Made by a program: the position numbers and the translations under genes
Shown: piece after piece, positions 30,762-42,975 of the stretch
How the letters are laid out: the number at the start of each line of letters is the position of its first letter
Numbering within the stretch: the first letter of the stretch is position 1
Assembly (NCBI GenBank): GCA_014871385.1
Contig: CM026431.1
Coordinates: forward strand, 729,739-793,738
Length of the DNA: 64,000 nt
Reading direction: 5' to 3'
Origin: Ceratodon purpureus
Lineage: Eukaryota > Streptophyta > Bryopsida > Pseudoditrichales > Ditrichaceae
The notes under the pieces: model-generated
What the model was told of the DNA's origin: nothing
The model's database searches: none
Seen by the model: only the letters and a program-made list of their open reading frames with translations

Positions 30762-33700
30762 GACTACTAGAAGAACATGCATTACAAATTTCCATAAAAA
30801 CTGGACAATTATAGAATAGACCCAAAAATATTGTCTTTCTATCCTATTAAAAATTTAAGAGATTTTGACTTCTATATGTATCAAATTTTTGTACTACAAA
30901 AGGGTCCAATTCTTTTCTATTATGATGTATATAATGTTCATTCTTTATGCACCAAAATTTAGAAGTAGCAAAAGAATATAGCATTAAAGAAAAAACATAA
31001 AGGAAACTTCGATTTATATTATTGCTAGTATACCATTTTTTTTTTCAATTGAAGTTGGAAAAAAAACAATATATCTAATTCTTATTTGAAAAAATCATAA
31101 AATTATTTTTCACTTTGTTTGAAAGAATGAGAAATGTTTTGACACCTTCTAAAAAGAAACTTGAGCACTATGGACCACATTTTCGTTGTGATCATTAAAT
31201 TGTATCGATGAAGCACTGAAATATACTACTTATAAAATGGAATGGAATAATTCTATATAGAACACCAAAACCTTTATAGAATGATTCGTTGAAATCAATA
31301 GTATGCATAGATGTGATGTTGTAGTTCAAATACTAAATGTTTGTTTTAAGATACATTGTGTTAATAATAATGACTAAAATACAACATTTATTATCTATTA
31401 AATTCAAAGCACTGATGATGATATGAATGAAAGAACTTTGTGTGGTAAGGTGGGGGATTTTTTTGTGTTGAGGGTTGAATTTGGTATTAACTTGTTGAAA
31501 GATCATTGGCTAGGTTGAAAGGGTCTAAATTATTATAACAGTATATGTGGCAAAACTTATGGTGTCAAATTGTCAATGATATGCTAATTATATGATGGCC
31601 TTTGAATTTTATTTCATACCATATGATACAACATACACTAAATAATAAGCAAATTGCTACATATTTACCATGAAAATATACCCTACCTTTGTCATAACAA
31701 TGGGGTAGTCCTTTTTTCCTTGATCCCATCCATGTTTTTTTTTAAAAAATTGGATGACAGACGGCTCTGCATAGCAAATTTGAGTTTGTTTTTAGAATAA
31801 AGACCCTAGTTTGGGAAATTTCTCCATTTGACTTAAAGGGGGGGGGGGGGGGGGGGACCCCAGTTTTGTCCATGTGGACTAGTTAGTTGATTCGGATAAG
31901 TTAGACTTTTTAAAAAAATTAAAAATTCAGTTATCAATAAAAATTTGGCCCTCACTCCAATGAACACCCTTTGGCCTCCTCGTCATATGTATGCAAAGTG
32001 CCTCAGATTTGTTTATTCCACACAATATGCATAATACTGTGGCTAACAGTTGGATTGAAATAAACCAGGCAAGTAATGTTTGAATGGCTTGCAAAAAACA
32101 TTATTGAAGGCACATTAAACGTGGATAAGGTATCTATCTCTCACAATCACCTGTAAGTTATCTGGACTTAGAAGTTAGTGACTTCAAAGCCTTCAAGCTT
32201 CCCAGAATTCAAGAATCCAAGTGTTTTCTCAGGCACACAAACCCATCTTGGGGGGATTGTAGACCACGGGAAGCCATGGCAAGGAGATTGGCTGTGCAGC
32301 TTTGAATGTGGCACATTGGCTGCAACAATTTGCATGAACTCCTGCATTCACTAAAATTTGCAAAAATCTTCTGTGGTGTGGCAAGAAAAGTAGCCTCTTT
32401 GTGCATATCTGAAAGGAGTGGCTTGATTTTCGATATGTATCTCAATAATATCTTTACATTATTTGCTATTCCCAGTGTCCTACTCCACTTTTTGAGTTCT
32501 CCATTGCTTTGCTTTAGGGTTCGAGCCAATTATATATCTTGGTTGAGTGCAAGCATTCAGGGCTTGATTTGTGGTCAGAAAAGAGATGAAGAGCATGGAC
32601 TGCAGAAGAGTCCTTTTAGGAACTTGGCATTGAAAAGCAACAGCCATAGGGCCACACCTTGCTGACACCTGGACAGAATGCCCCATGCCCCATGCTCAGA
32701 CCCAAATAGGATCATAAATCTGAATGAACTAACTTCTGCTATATTCCTTCCTTGGGTGGGTAGGTGGATCTTAAAGTGTCACTTTAAGTTGGGATCAGTA
32801 ATCAATACATTCTGACCCCTCCCCTCACCTCACTTTTTGTACCCCTGTAGCACAATACCACACAAACTCAACATAGACGTTTTCAGCACAATTCTATATT
32901 TCACACATACATATGTAGTTCAAAATTTCCCTTGGATAGATTTTGTATCTCCAACCACCATTTTAAAAAAAATAAAAAAAATTCCTCCTAGTATTGCTAT
33001 CACAGTCCATGATAATTTCTGTAGGATAGAACTTTGAAGGTGGTCTTCTGTAACTTTGAAGATGAAACGGATGCTAGTGGGCTTCATACATAATAATCAA
33101 GATTAAGTTTATAAAATTCATATGAATATGGAGATAAGGCGTTATTAATAAAATATCTATTATAAGATACATGGAATATTTATAAGTTTTAAAACATTTA
33201 TATTCATTGAGTAGACTAATCACATATAGAACATGCACTAGTGGGAAAGGTGTTCACATACACCAAAGATGAACACCAAGCAATGAATTATGACACTATA
33301 ATAATACATTTTCTAATAAAATTGTACAATTTCCTGAGTAAAATACATTAGATAAAAACACTAAAAATTTACCTCAAAATTAATATGTCTTTTATCAAGC
33401 TTTAATCCATAACTATCCTTAAAACCCAAAATAGGTTTTTGCAATTTCGGGCAGCCTAGATGGAGAGGTTAAAAGCAATATTTTTTTTCAAGATTTTTAC
33501 CGGATGCTCCCTTTACGATAAGGTCTATGTAGTAAAAATTTTGAAGCCAAATTCCAATTTTAGAACCTTCATATAGAAATTTTAGGTTTCAAGTCCAAAA
33601 CAAGCTGTCTAAAATTAGGTCTTTAAAAAAAAATTGAAATATGTTCATAACGGAATCACTACTCAAATTCCATAGTGACCCAAGTAAAAAAGTTTACTAA

Positions 33701-35089
33701 TTTTACAAGGATAGCCTCCAAAACTTACAAAGGCAAGCTTCAAAGTTTTTAGTAGTTCTTGAGTTTTTCCTTTAAAAATTTGTCAAAATTCTAGGTTTTT
33801 GAATTTAATTTTTTTTTTTCTTCTGAAAATCACAAATTTATAAAGGTACTTATTCACCGTTCACTTTTTCCTTGCTCACAAATTGTTTTTGTAATGCATG
33901 TTTTACTATTTTGTCAATTTTATACCTTCTTATTGAAAATAGTTTGCATGAAGGTCTAAAAAGCGTTTTGAGTCCCTAAAATTTTGCATGAGCATACCTA
34001 ACCTAGTTAGCTACATAGAAAAAATTATGACCAAAATGTTTGAGGTAACAATCTTCAAGTCTCTCTTCGCACCGTAGAAGCAATGCCTCTCGAGCAACGC
34101 CCAAAAAACTTTGCACAAACTTCGAATGTTACAATCTTGAAAACGATTATCATCCAACGGTCAATTTTTGAATCTAGTACTACAAATAGGCTAGATTGAA
34201 GATCTTACGGTTGAAAGTCTTTAAAAAGTCTTAAAAATTGTTTACACCATTGGAAGTGTATAGAGGTAAAAAATTGCAGTTTTGAGGTTTCAAGCTTTCA
34301 AAAACACAAGGAAAGTTAGGGGTTAAATAGACTTGGAAGAAGAAAAGCAATAACATAATACCTTCAATTTTTTGTTTTTTTATTTTAAAATCTTTTTGGA
34401 GACAAGTGGAGTGATTTATTCCACTGCAAAGAACTAAACAAAGAGCACTAGCGTAAAATCGAGCTAACTGGCAAGAGAACCAATTTTTAGAAGGTAATAC
34501 CATAATATTCTTTCAGGCACCCAGAGGTTAAATATGATTTGAAATTTGAATCTTCATAGACTAAGATTTAATTCAAAAACAAACCTCTGGACACAATTAT
34601 TCATGGATATGGTGTGGCCGACGGACGCATTAATGATCTGAGGTGCTGAATAGAAACTAGAGGGTTTCACAAACCAAATGATTAGAATGGATTTGTTTGG
34701 TATGAAGTGGGACATGAACCATGGCAGTGGGAAGGGTTTGGACCACTGTTCGGGAAGGTTTCTGAGCCAACCAGCCTATTTCCACTATTTTCAAAAAGCA
34801 GCCGGTTATTTTAGATTATACCCAGTTTATCATGTCTATGAATACTAAATATAATTATTTTTCAATCATTTGATCCGGTGATTTACCTCCATCCTTGAAA
34901 ATCTACCAGCTATTTTCCAAATCCATCCGGTAGCCTTGTAACTAACCGCCGGCTCTTCCCGGACAGTGGTTTGGACCTGGAAGGTTTGATCCATAGAGTG
35001 ACAAGGAAAGCACCCACTGCAGTGAGGCAAATGGGGGAAGGTGGAAGGTGGGAAATGCCAGCTCTGCAAGGGGAAATGCCTAAAGGACT
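30762..35089. other. Intergenic; repeat fragments, poly-G tract, orphan CACTA end
   Basis: No recognised gene. About 30925-31010 matches 19245-19330. A run of about 20 G lies at 31838-31857. ORFs of 106-119 codons on both strands at 32209-32665 have no motif I know. At 33236 CACTAGTGGGAAAGGTGTTC with ACACCAAAGATGAACACC behind it is a CACTA-type end without a visible partner. GTTAGGGGTTAA at about 34315-34326 is a TTAA-family right end; its left end was not found. Confidence 0.45.
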
Positions 35090-35820
35090 CATGACTCAGG
35101 GCCACTTCAGACTATGGCCGAACTCAAGAGGAGAAGCCTCTGTCCACTGTTCCGAACTTGGTCGAGAGGAGAAGTCTTTGGGCTGGAAAGTAATCTTAAA
35201 ATAATTCACTTGGGAGCTTTGGCCGGGCATAGAGTGAAGGCTCAAAGGAGAAAGCCAAACGCCAAGAACTATGATCCGAATATTCATACATTTATAGAAA
35301 ATCGAAAAAAATCAAAAAAATTCTGAAAAAATAGGGGAGGTGTATAATCTAATGAAGAATATGTGAAAAAAGTTTCAGCAAATTCTACATTGTTACGACA
35401 AAGTTATGAGTGATTGAAGTTCAACTTATTTTTGGACAACGTTGGTCTAAACCCAATGATTGTCAAAAGATTCATTAAATAGAAAATGACAAGGCTAGTG
35501 GAGCATGACCAGCTCTTATTAGCCCACGAGCCTTCTCTTCTTGTGCATATTTTAATGAAAAAATGAGTTTTTCCTTCAAACGGAAGTTTGGTTTGAGCAT
35601 TCTACTCGACCTAAACTTTGGTCGAGAGGAGAAACTCTTGGCGCCATAATCTCCCAAAAGTACTGCCACCTAAGCTTTGGAGGCGACATCCTTTGGACCT
35701 TGGCCTTAGTGTGAAGGCCGAGAGGAGAAACTTTGTGGTTTTCTATAATTTCATTGGTTGATGACGCTTCTCCTCTCGAAGTTTGGCCATAGTCTGAAGC
35801 GGCCCTCACTCACTCAGGCA
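35090..35820. mobile_element. Foldback element with repeated GAGAGGAGAA motifs
   Basis: Inverted arms of about 45 bp (35093-35137 and 35766-35816) share CAGGGCC, CTTCAGACTATGGCC and AGAGGAGAAGC. The interior carries further direct and inverted copies of TTGGTCGAGAGGAGAA and GTGAAGGC-type motifs (near 35160, 35240, 35620, 35720). No transposase is present. The exact ends and target duplication are not resolved; a long-arm MITE or Mutator-like non-autonomous element is possible. Confidence 0.6.
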
Positions 35821-36811
35821 TTCACTCTCTCACAACTTAACTAACACGAGAGGATAGTACTCTAGGAGATGACTTGAGGAGATGACTTGGGGAGTGGAAG
35901 TGAGGCTTGAAGGTGGGACAAGAATGGGGCAGTGGGACACACTCTTGGCGCACATTGGAGGCCTTTTGCTAAGGTATACACACCTATGACCAATAACTTA
36001 AGCATTTCAGCATAGTGAATCTTCGGTTTTCAATAATGAGTTATTTTTTGTGCATAGTATCATAAGGTTCATAAAGAATGAGCATTTTTTCAAAATTAAT
36101 TCAGTAAAATTCAAATTATTACAATTTCTTTTGTTCAAAAGTGGCCGAGATCCATGACTAACAACTAGGTTTACCCATAACCGACAACAACAAGAGTAGT
36201 GAACAAACATATGACTAATTATTCCCGTCACACTCACACTCACACTCACAGAGGCATTCTATTGGAGGATGCATCCTAAATCTATTGTTCATCAATTTGT
36301 TGGCTACTTATCTGTCATTATCTTTCATATGAAGCCTACATATCAGTCATGGGTGGATTATCGGTCATGGGTATGTATACATTAGTGCCCACTCAGCACG
36401 CTCTCTGATCTCCCTCTCACACACTCCACTCAGCCTTGCTCTACTCTCTGCTTTGCTTTGCTTCCCTTTTTCCAATGGCTTTTGGTGACCAAGTTACCCA
36501 TGGTCCCACTCCCTCGCCCTTTTCTTTTCCCCACACTAACAGCCTCAACAGTCCACCCTCTCCATGTGTGTTAGTCCCAAAGGAGCTTGCTATCACCAAT
36601 CATTTTTCACAATATTTCATACTTGTGTTTAAAAATCCTTTCATTTTTCATCACTCACTAACTTTCGACATTTTCAATTGAAATTTCTCCAAATGGATTT
36701 CAAACGAGATGCTAATTTTACGAAACTTATATGTTGTACAAATATGTTATTTCAAAATTTTCAATACTTTTTTATTTATTTGAATCCACTAGTCATGATG
36801 AGCCTAAATAG
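35821..36811. other. Intergenic, no gene recognised
   Basis: A short CACTCA microsatellite lies near 36230-36250. An 81-codon plus-strand ORF at 36436 is Phe/Ser/Pro-rich and has no motif. Confidence 0.5.
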
Positions 36812-37341
36812 AACTAGTGGAAAAGGTGTACAACTACACCAAAGATGAACACCAAAAATTGACTAATTACACCAAGAAATTTGAATTTTTGGTGTAATTG
36901 GTCATTTTTTGGTGTTCATCTTTGGTGTAAGGTAGCAGTACCCATTCCTGCCAGAATAAGGATTTTGGGAACCTGGGAGTGCAAAGAGCATGAAGTGAAA
37001 TCATGAATGTGTTAGCAAATTGGAGAGGAAGTGCTTGGTCTTGGAATTAGAATTTTTGGAGGTAAGAGCAATTTTACACAAATTTTTGAAGTGAAGGTGT
37101 TGTAGACACCTATTCATAACTCTAGACTTACCCAAAAGTGACAAAAGAAACATGTGGACAAAACTTGTTAATGCTTCCATCTCATTGGTTCCATCTCATT
37201 GATTCTAGTGAAATTTCAATACACTTATGTTCAAGTTTAGGTTCACAAGGAGGCACCTTCTGGTCAAATTGTAGCTGGCAGGAATGGGTCGCTGGCAGGA
37301 ATGGGTACTGCTACCTAAGTTGTACACCTTTTCCACTAGTG
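36812..37341. mobile_element. CACTA-type hairpin MITE split by another MITE
   Basis: The ends (A/C)ACTAGTGGAAAAGGTGTA are inverted (36812 onward and to 37341) and continue through CAACTACACC and AAGATGAACACC, so without the internal insert the element is an almost perfect hairpin of about 140 bp. It carries the same ACACCAA-type subterminal motifs as the 1.3-kb CACTA element. A clear 3-bp target duplication was not found. Confidence 0.75.
36930..37316. mobile_element. MITE with AGGTAG ends (copy 3), nested in a CACTA MITE
   Basis: The ends AGGTAGCAGTACCCATTCCT are perfect over 25 bp. The left flank is TA (36928-36929); the right flank is AA. The right flank continues with the sequence expected from the host hairpin (GGTGTA followed by GTTGTACACC), so the target was TA and one copy later changed. 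The body is 387 bp and non-coding. Confidence 0.85.
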
Positions 37342-39109
37342 CAACACTTAGATGGTCCAAAGTTTAATAGAATTGGTAATACTAAGGTTGTAGTTCTCCA
37401 GTCTCACCTGCTCGGGCTGGTTGTTAATGTATTCATTCTCCTGCAGGGAAAGGAACTTCTCCTTTATTTGTGTCACAAAACAATAAAGAAATACAATATT
37501 ATGCAATAAAACCATTGCAGGACATGTCCTTGGATGCAGATGCTTTTTGGAACCAAGGAAAATCTCTCGAAGGACTAGGGTTGGCTGTCTCAGCACTTGA
37601 GAATCCTTTATCTCATAGAATACCCGAAAAGCAACATCAAAAAGCTAACTTTCACATGGGCGGGTATCCACAAGATAAGTGACACGCCAAATTAGACACT
37701 GATCATGCATCCTTGAAGTGAGGATATTGAACTGCTCATGTGGACCTTGCATGTATATTTATAACTACTGAAATGAAGCTCATCCATCAGGGAAGTGTAT
37801 AAATACATTATTTTCAATTCGAAAATGAAAAAGAGTGGATTTTAATCTGGTTAATAGAATTCCTCGTTTTAAATTTAGTTAATAGTTTCTTGCAATGGAA
37901 TTTCGCCATTTGACTCAAAATAATTTTAAAAAAATAGATAACAGAATTTCGAGGCCTAGTAATCTTTTCTAATCTTTTCTTTCCCTTCCGTCAACCTATT
38001 GCAGAAAAGTAGACACAATGCAACTGCAACCCAATCACTTACAGTCACTGTGGCCCTTGTAAATTTCATTACCTAGCCTAGCTAAGAACTCAGGAGATTT
38101 CTTCTTATTACTATGATGTTCTTGTAGCTAGAGGAGTAAAAGGCTCCCACTAAATGAAAAGCCAAAATACAACTTATACAAGTATGGGTGAGCTTCGGTC
38201 GTGACCCTTCATATCACCAACTTGCTGTGCCGCAGGACTTGCTTCAAGGCATGTCTTGTGAATTTTTATCATTATTCAGGCATTGTAGCTTTGAGCCAAC
38301 TTTCTTGCCACAGGATGTATCAGGAAAGTGCACACTTGCCTTTGTTTTACCTGATGTGAATGGGCCATCAGGCCCTAATGCCCCCTTCACACCGATGGAC
38401 AGTAAACTCCGTACTGCAACCCTCTAACTATGTGCACCCCAAAAAAACCAGTTTGTGTTCACACCGTAATTTGAACAAACCACATATTTCAATTTGGAGA
38501 GGTAAGGTGACGAGGTGGCAGGGAGATGAGCGTTCGCACCTAGGCAGACATGGGCCACCAGCCCACCACTCCCACCATCATCACTGGAAACTTAACTGCT
38601 CTCTTCCTTGGACTCTCCATACCTCTGCGTGAACAAGGATTTTCTTACTAAACTTGGAAAATATGCTCCTTCCATGTCCACGTCCTAACACCATTCTGCC
38701 ACTCTACTACAACTGTAGGTAACTCGCCTGCCAACTCACCTGATGACTAGGTTCGGAAGTTGTCAACCCACCCCTGTATGAATCTCCACTTCTATAACTC
38801 CCCTTTAACTAATTGTGTACCAACTCCTTCTCCACTAGTGGGAAGGGGGCATAAGCAAGTTGGCAAAAGGGAATAGAGTCAATCTACCTGAGTAAGTTAC
38901 AATGGAGAATTAACCATCTCCCAAGTGACTTTGTCTCACAAAACTCTCACATGCGAACACGTGTTCTGAAGGATGACTTTGAAGATGATGGATGGATGAA
39001 AATAAATCTCAATGAATGAAAATAAAGGTCAGTGGAATAACAATAGAATGATCAGACCTGTAATTAACTATCAAAATTTTGAGTTTAGTTTCAAAAACAA
39101 TACAAAAAC
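37342..39109. other. Intergenic, no gene recognised
   Basis: Short ORFs only. A palindromic CCACTAGTGGG near 38835 resembles CACTA-type ends but has no partner. Confidence 0.5.
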
Positions 39110-39112
39110 CAT

Positions 39113-39231
39113 CACTAGTGGAAACCATAACCTGTTTGACTATAAATTTTGGTCAAATTGGACGCAAGTGACCAACTTGTGTCCAATTTGACCAAGATTT
39201 CTGGTCAAACAGGACATGGTTTCCACTAGTG
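39113..39231. mobile_element. 119-bp CACTA-type hairpin MITE, TSD CAT
   Basis: The ends CACTAGTGGAAACCAT are inverted and the arms continue through AACCTGTTTGAC and TTGGTCAAATTGGAC, so nearly the whole element folds back on itself. The 3-bp duplication CAT (39110-39112 and 39232-39234) fits the CACTA rule. This is an exceptionally small member. Confidence 0.85.
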
Positions 39232-39234
39232 CAT

Positions 39235-40274
39235 TGTTTTGTTGTCCACTATTTCAAAATAATTTGTTTAGATAACAGATTAATAATAAAGAATTATTTT
39301 TTCAATGTTTGTTTAATCAATCAATTACATTGTGACAATACAATTTGACTATGTCCCCAAAATTGCCCCAAAATTGCAGAATTGATGAGGTGAGAATTAA
39401 TTAATTAATGAGGTGAGGGGGTTTGGTGAAGGGTATGGTGATGGTATGGTACGGTGATGGTATGGTATGTATGGTATGGTATTCGGGATTTGTCCCATAT
39501 TGTTTGAGAATGGAGAGGAGGTGAGAAAGTATATAAAGTGGGAGTTGTGGGTGGAGAAATTTCAAAGAATGTTGTTAAGTGCCACATGGACCCCACACGG
39601 GATCCATGTGGCACCCTTCGCAAGGGTCATTAATTAATTAATGCTCAAGGTGCACAGTTTGACACTATACAGCATATATAATTTGACTATTGAATAATTT
39701 AGTGCCTAAGTTTCATTATTGAATTCCAATACAATCGTAAAATCTCGTATCACTATTCACTTTAATTGTATCAAAATAATGCAATGAGATATTAAATTTT
39801 GATATTAACCCATCAATTCACATATATAATGTTGAATGGTTAAAAAATGATAGTTTATAAACACTATATTAGTAAAGAAAGATTTATTTAACGAAAAGGC
39901 TTCAATGAGGAAAACATTTACAATGACAGTATAGACCAAATGGTGGATGCTTATCTCTCCAAAATCCATTGTTGTATACAAAATAATATAAATGATTTTG
40001 GAGAGATAAACAACAATGGATTTTGGAGAGATAAACAACAATGGATTTTGTATACAACAATGGATTTTGGAGAGATAAACAACAATGGATTTTGTATACA
40101 ACAATAAGGTTATTTATATGAAGGTTTTAGCTAGGTGTTTGTGGCTTTGTAACACTTGGACTACTGTAATTGAAAAATATCACTAGGTAAAATATCTTTA
40201 AAAAAATTCTTTACGTAAACCTTATATTGGATGCAAATCCTCAAAATTAACGCCTTGAGATGAGATGAGATGAG

Positions 40275-40316
<42 letters not shown>

Positions 40317-41150
40317 TCAATAATGATGATGTAATTTTTCTAGATAAACAACATGTTTACAACATCCCTCGCAAATGATTCATATTTGTGTAACAATCAT
40401 TTTTCACTTGTTTGAATGATCTTTGAATTCTTAGTTATATATGAATTTGTTCAAAGAAAATTCTTCTTTCAATTTTGTGACTTATTATTTTTAAAAATGG
40501 TTCCTAAGTACTATTTTTTCATACATGATACCACAGTATTATTAATTCAACATGAAAGTTAAATAGAGAAATCTTGGTTGCCAAAAAATTAGATTGTAAA
40601 TGTTGGTTGATAAGGCAAAAGAGAGAGATTTTCTTAGGCACTCAGAAGAGGATTAATAAACCTCATTAAATCGTTCATTCATTTTATTTTATTTTAGCAG
40701 GGAAAACAAAAACAACCACAATTTAAATTTTAAAAAGTTAATTTTTATATTAAATAAACAACAATTAAATAAGAAGTACCTCATTTCAGGGCATCATGCG
40801 TTTCCACTTTACATACACATGCACAAATACTTTAGGATATTATTGTGTTTTTGAAGCATAGGAAGCTTTGAACTGTGAACAATACAAAAAAAGCCCTTTC
40901 CTAGGGCTTTGAGAAAAGCAGTCCCATGTCAACATCAGTGCAGCCAATAAGTGCCCAGGTGCCCATGTGAAAATCTCAGAAAGTAATGCTCTATTCCCAT
41001 CCGCTTTTGGATCATTGACAATTTGACACTATCATGTAATAAGCATATTATTTTCCATGTCACTGAAGTTCATGTTATTGTCAACCAAATGCTTCACAGA
41101 GGTCACCCACTTTCTTGTTCCAACCTATGTATATTGTACGACACTGATTT
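39235..41150. other. Intergenic; tandem and AT repeats, no gene
   Basis: GGTATGGT-type simple repeats lie at about 39430-39480, a 40-mer-scale tandem at 39985-40103, and GAGAT repeats followed by an (AT)n run at about 40257-40312. The rest is AT-rich without coding evidence. Confidence 0.5.
39985..40103. repeat. Tandem repeat AACAATGGATTTTG(GAGAGATAA / TATAC)
   Basis: Four to five copies of CAACAATGGATTTTG followed by either GAGAGATAAA or TATA. An inverted copy of the unit (TTATCTCTCCAAAATCCATT) begins at about 39952, so the region can also fold. Confidence 0.75.
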
Positions 41151-42975
41151 GTTTTTTTTCTTTCTTTTAAACAAATTGAAAATTTCAATTGCAAGGAAAA
41201 AAAAGGAAACAAGCACCCCAGCCGGAGATCGGCCAGGGGAAGAACCTGACGCAGGACACAAACTAGACAAAGACTCACTAGACTCTAAGGTAGTGGTACT
41301 GAAAACCAATCAAATTTCAGATTTGGCAAGTATATTGTGGAGTGGTGAAGGGTATATTTTTCGAGGCATCTGCAAAGTTTGTGGGAGGCTGGTGATGATG
41401 GAATCATAATTTTTGAACTCTTTTTGAATTAGTTCTGAAATTTTGAATGTAAAATCGTAGGGGTTCCCAAAACCAATCACCCTAATATCTAGCTCCGTTG
41501 TACATTAAATTTTGGAGTTGGAAGCTAGAATCTAACTTTCATGTGATTGCCCCTACTGATTGGTTTTTGGTACTGATTGGCTTTCGGGGCCACTACCTTA
41601 AGACCAGCTGGGAGTAAGATTATAACTATACAAGACCCTAGAAAGAGGACGATAAGGATCTGGAGGCCCTACGAGTGCCCATTTGATCTTGTTCTCAAGG
41701 GGGGAATAAGAAGCTAGGACACTACGGTATTCCTACACCAATGCTTAATGAGCGTCGCTTTGAGCTTGTCCGCCTTAGCCGGTTGTATCCGAGATTGCTT
41801 CTGTACCTATTGCCAAGACACAAGGCCGTAGTCAAGAATCTTTGAGCCAGATTTTCTGGTAGAGCTTGTTAGCAGGCCAAACGATCCTATTGAAGACAAC
41901 ATCATTCCGACAAAGCCAAATAGACCACAGGGTCACGCCCCGGAGCGCCGCCCAGATGGAACCTAAACTCTTGAATTTGTGCGGGATGCGAGAGCTGAAA
42001 ATAGTCTGCTTCCAATTAAATCAACGCTAGAGCCCGGGAGCCGGAAGGAAAGATGTTGCGATCAGGTTGAGGATGTGCGCGACCTAGTGCCACCCATGCT
42101 GGGCCAGATTGCACTCCCAGAATCTATGCAGAATGGACTCGACTGCTCTAGAGGAGCAGGCTGGGAGGTTACAATCAATGGTTGTGTTGAATTGCCCTCG
42201 CCATGCATTCACCGAGAGGACCTTGTTCTATACACTCCATATTAAGTCTGCCTCCTTGATAACTCACCTTGGATTAGACTGATGTCCATCGGAATTGGTG
42301 ATGCTCAAGAAAAATACCAGTCCACTTTCTTGTGAGATTGGGAACTTGGTGGTGCCGTCGTAGGAGCTCACGACCATGCTTGGTAGTGTAGGACATGAAG
42401 CTAATGTTGCCACGAAATTTAAGGAGGTCAGGATCAAATTCAAGGAGGTCAATTTGGCTATAGTAAATGAATACCTTGAGTTTGCGTTGGCCTCTTTTGA
42501 TGTCCACCACGCGGACTTTCTGTATGGCCCCAAAGATCATAGTCGTAGGGCCGCAACCATCTGGTGCAATGCGGGCAGTTGCTGCATGCCAAGACTCATC
42601 CAAGCTCGACAAACACCACGTCCGGTCCTGAATCGTGAAGATGGGATAAGAAAGGGGGATCCACAAGGTGATTTGGCCTAGGTCGCGAAGGGGGATGCGG
42701 AGTCCTTCTTGGCAATGAACTACCCAAATCGGGAGCTCATCCATAAGGTCGCGGAACCACTCGGCATACTCCCGCCCTCTGAAGAACTCTGCGTGGTCGG
42801 ACTGAAATCCTCCCCACTAGTTTTTGAAGACTAAGGTTGTAGCCTCCTAGGCACCGAACTCTGCAGGAGTGAGGGCATACTTAGTTTCGAGCTTAGTGTA
42901 GGTAAGAAACCTAATCTGATCGTAATGCCAGACATCTTGCACTTGCCGCAAGCCTCTACCTTGAAGCTTCCTTGC
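41151..42975 (-). pseudogene. 5'-truncated LINE ORF2 (minus) with nested MITE
   Basis: On the minus strand I read VQDVWHYDQIRFLTYTKLE near 42930 and EYAEWFRDLMDELPIWVV near 42750, the segment that follows reverse transcriptase in plant LINE ORF2. A 156-codon open stretch follows (42744-42274). A zf-RVT-like zinc finger (ESILHRFWECNLAQHGWH near 42140) and ALRGVTLWSIWLCRNDVVF near 41930 come next. A T-run at 41151 is the poly(A) tail of the minus-strand copy. Stops and frame changes show it is dead. The RT and endonuclease are absent (5' truncation near 42975). A 311-bp MITE interrupts the 3' part. Confidence 0.75.
41288..41598. mobile_element. MITE with AGGTAG ends (copy 4), TSD TA, inside a LINE
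   Basis: The ends AGGTAGTGG...GAAA(A/G)CCAATCA are inverted over about 25 bp with four or five mismatches, flanked by TA at 41286-41287 and 41599-41600. The body is 311 bp and non-coding. It is inserted in the 3' part of the minus-strand LINE, so it is younger than that insertion. Confidence 0.75.

Noticed and set aside
32209-32665. Overlapping ORFs of 106 and 119 codons as a gene
   Set aside because: Both strands are open over the same stretch, no motif is recognisable, and no splice or promoter context supports either.
34370-34500. Possible LINE tail near a T-rich stretch
   Set aside because: Flanking sequences do not form a clear duplication and no ORF2 motif is adjacent.
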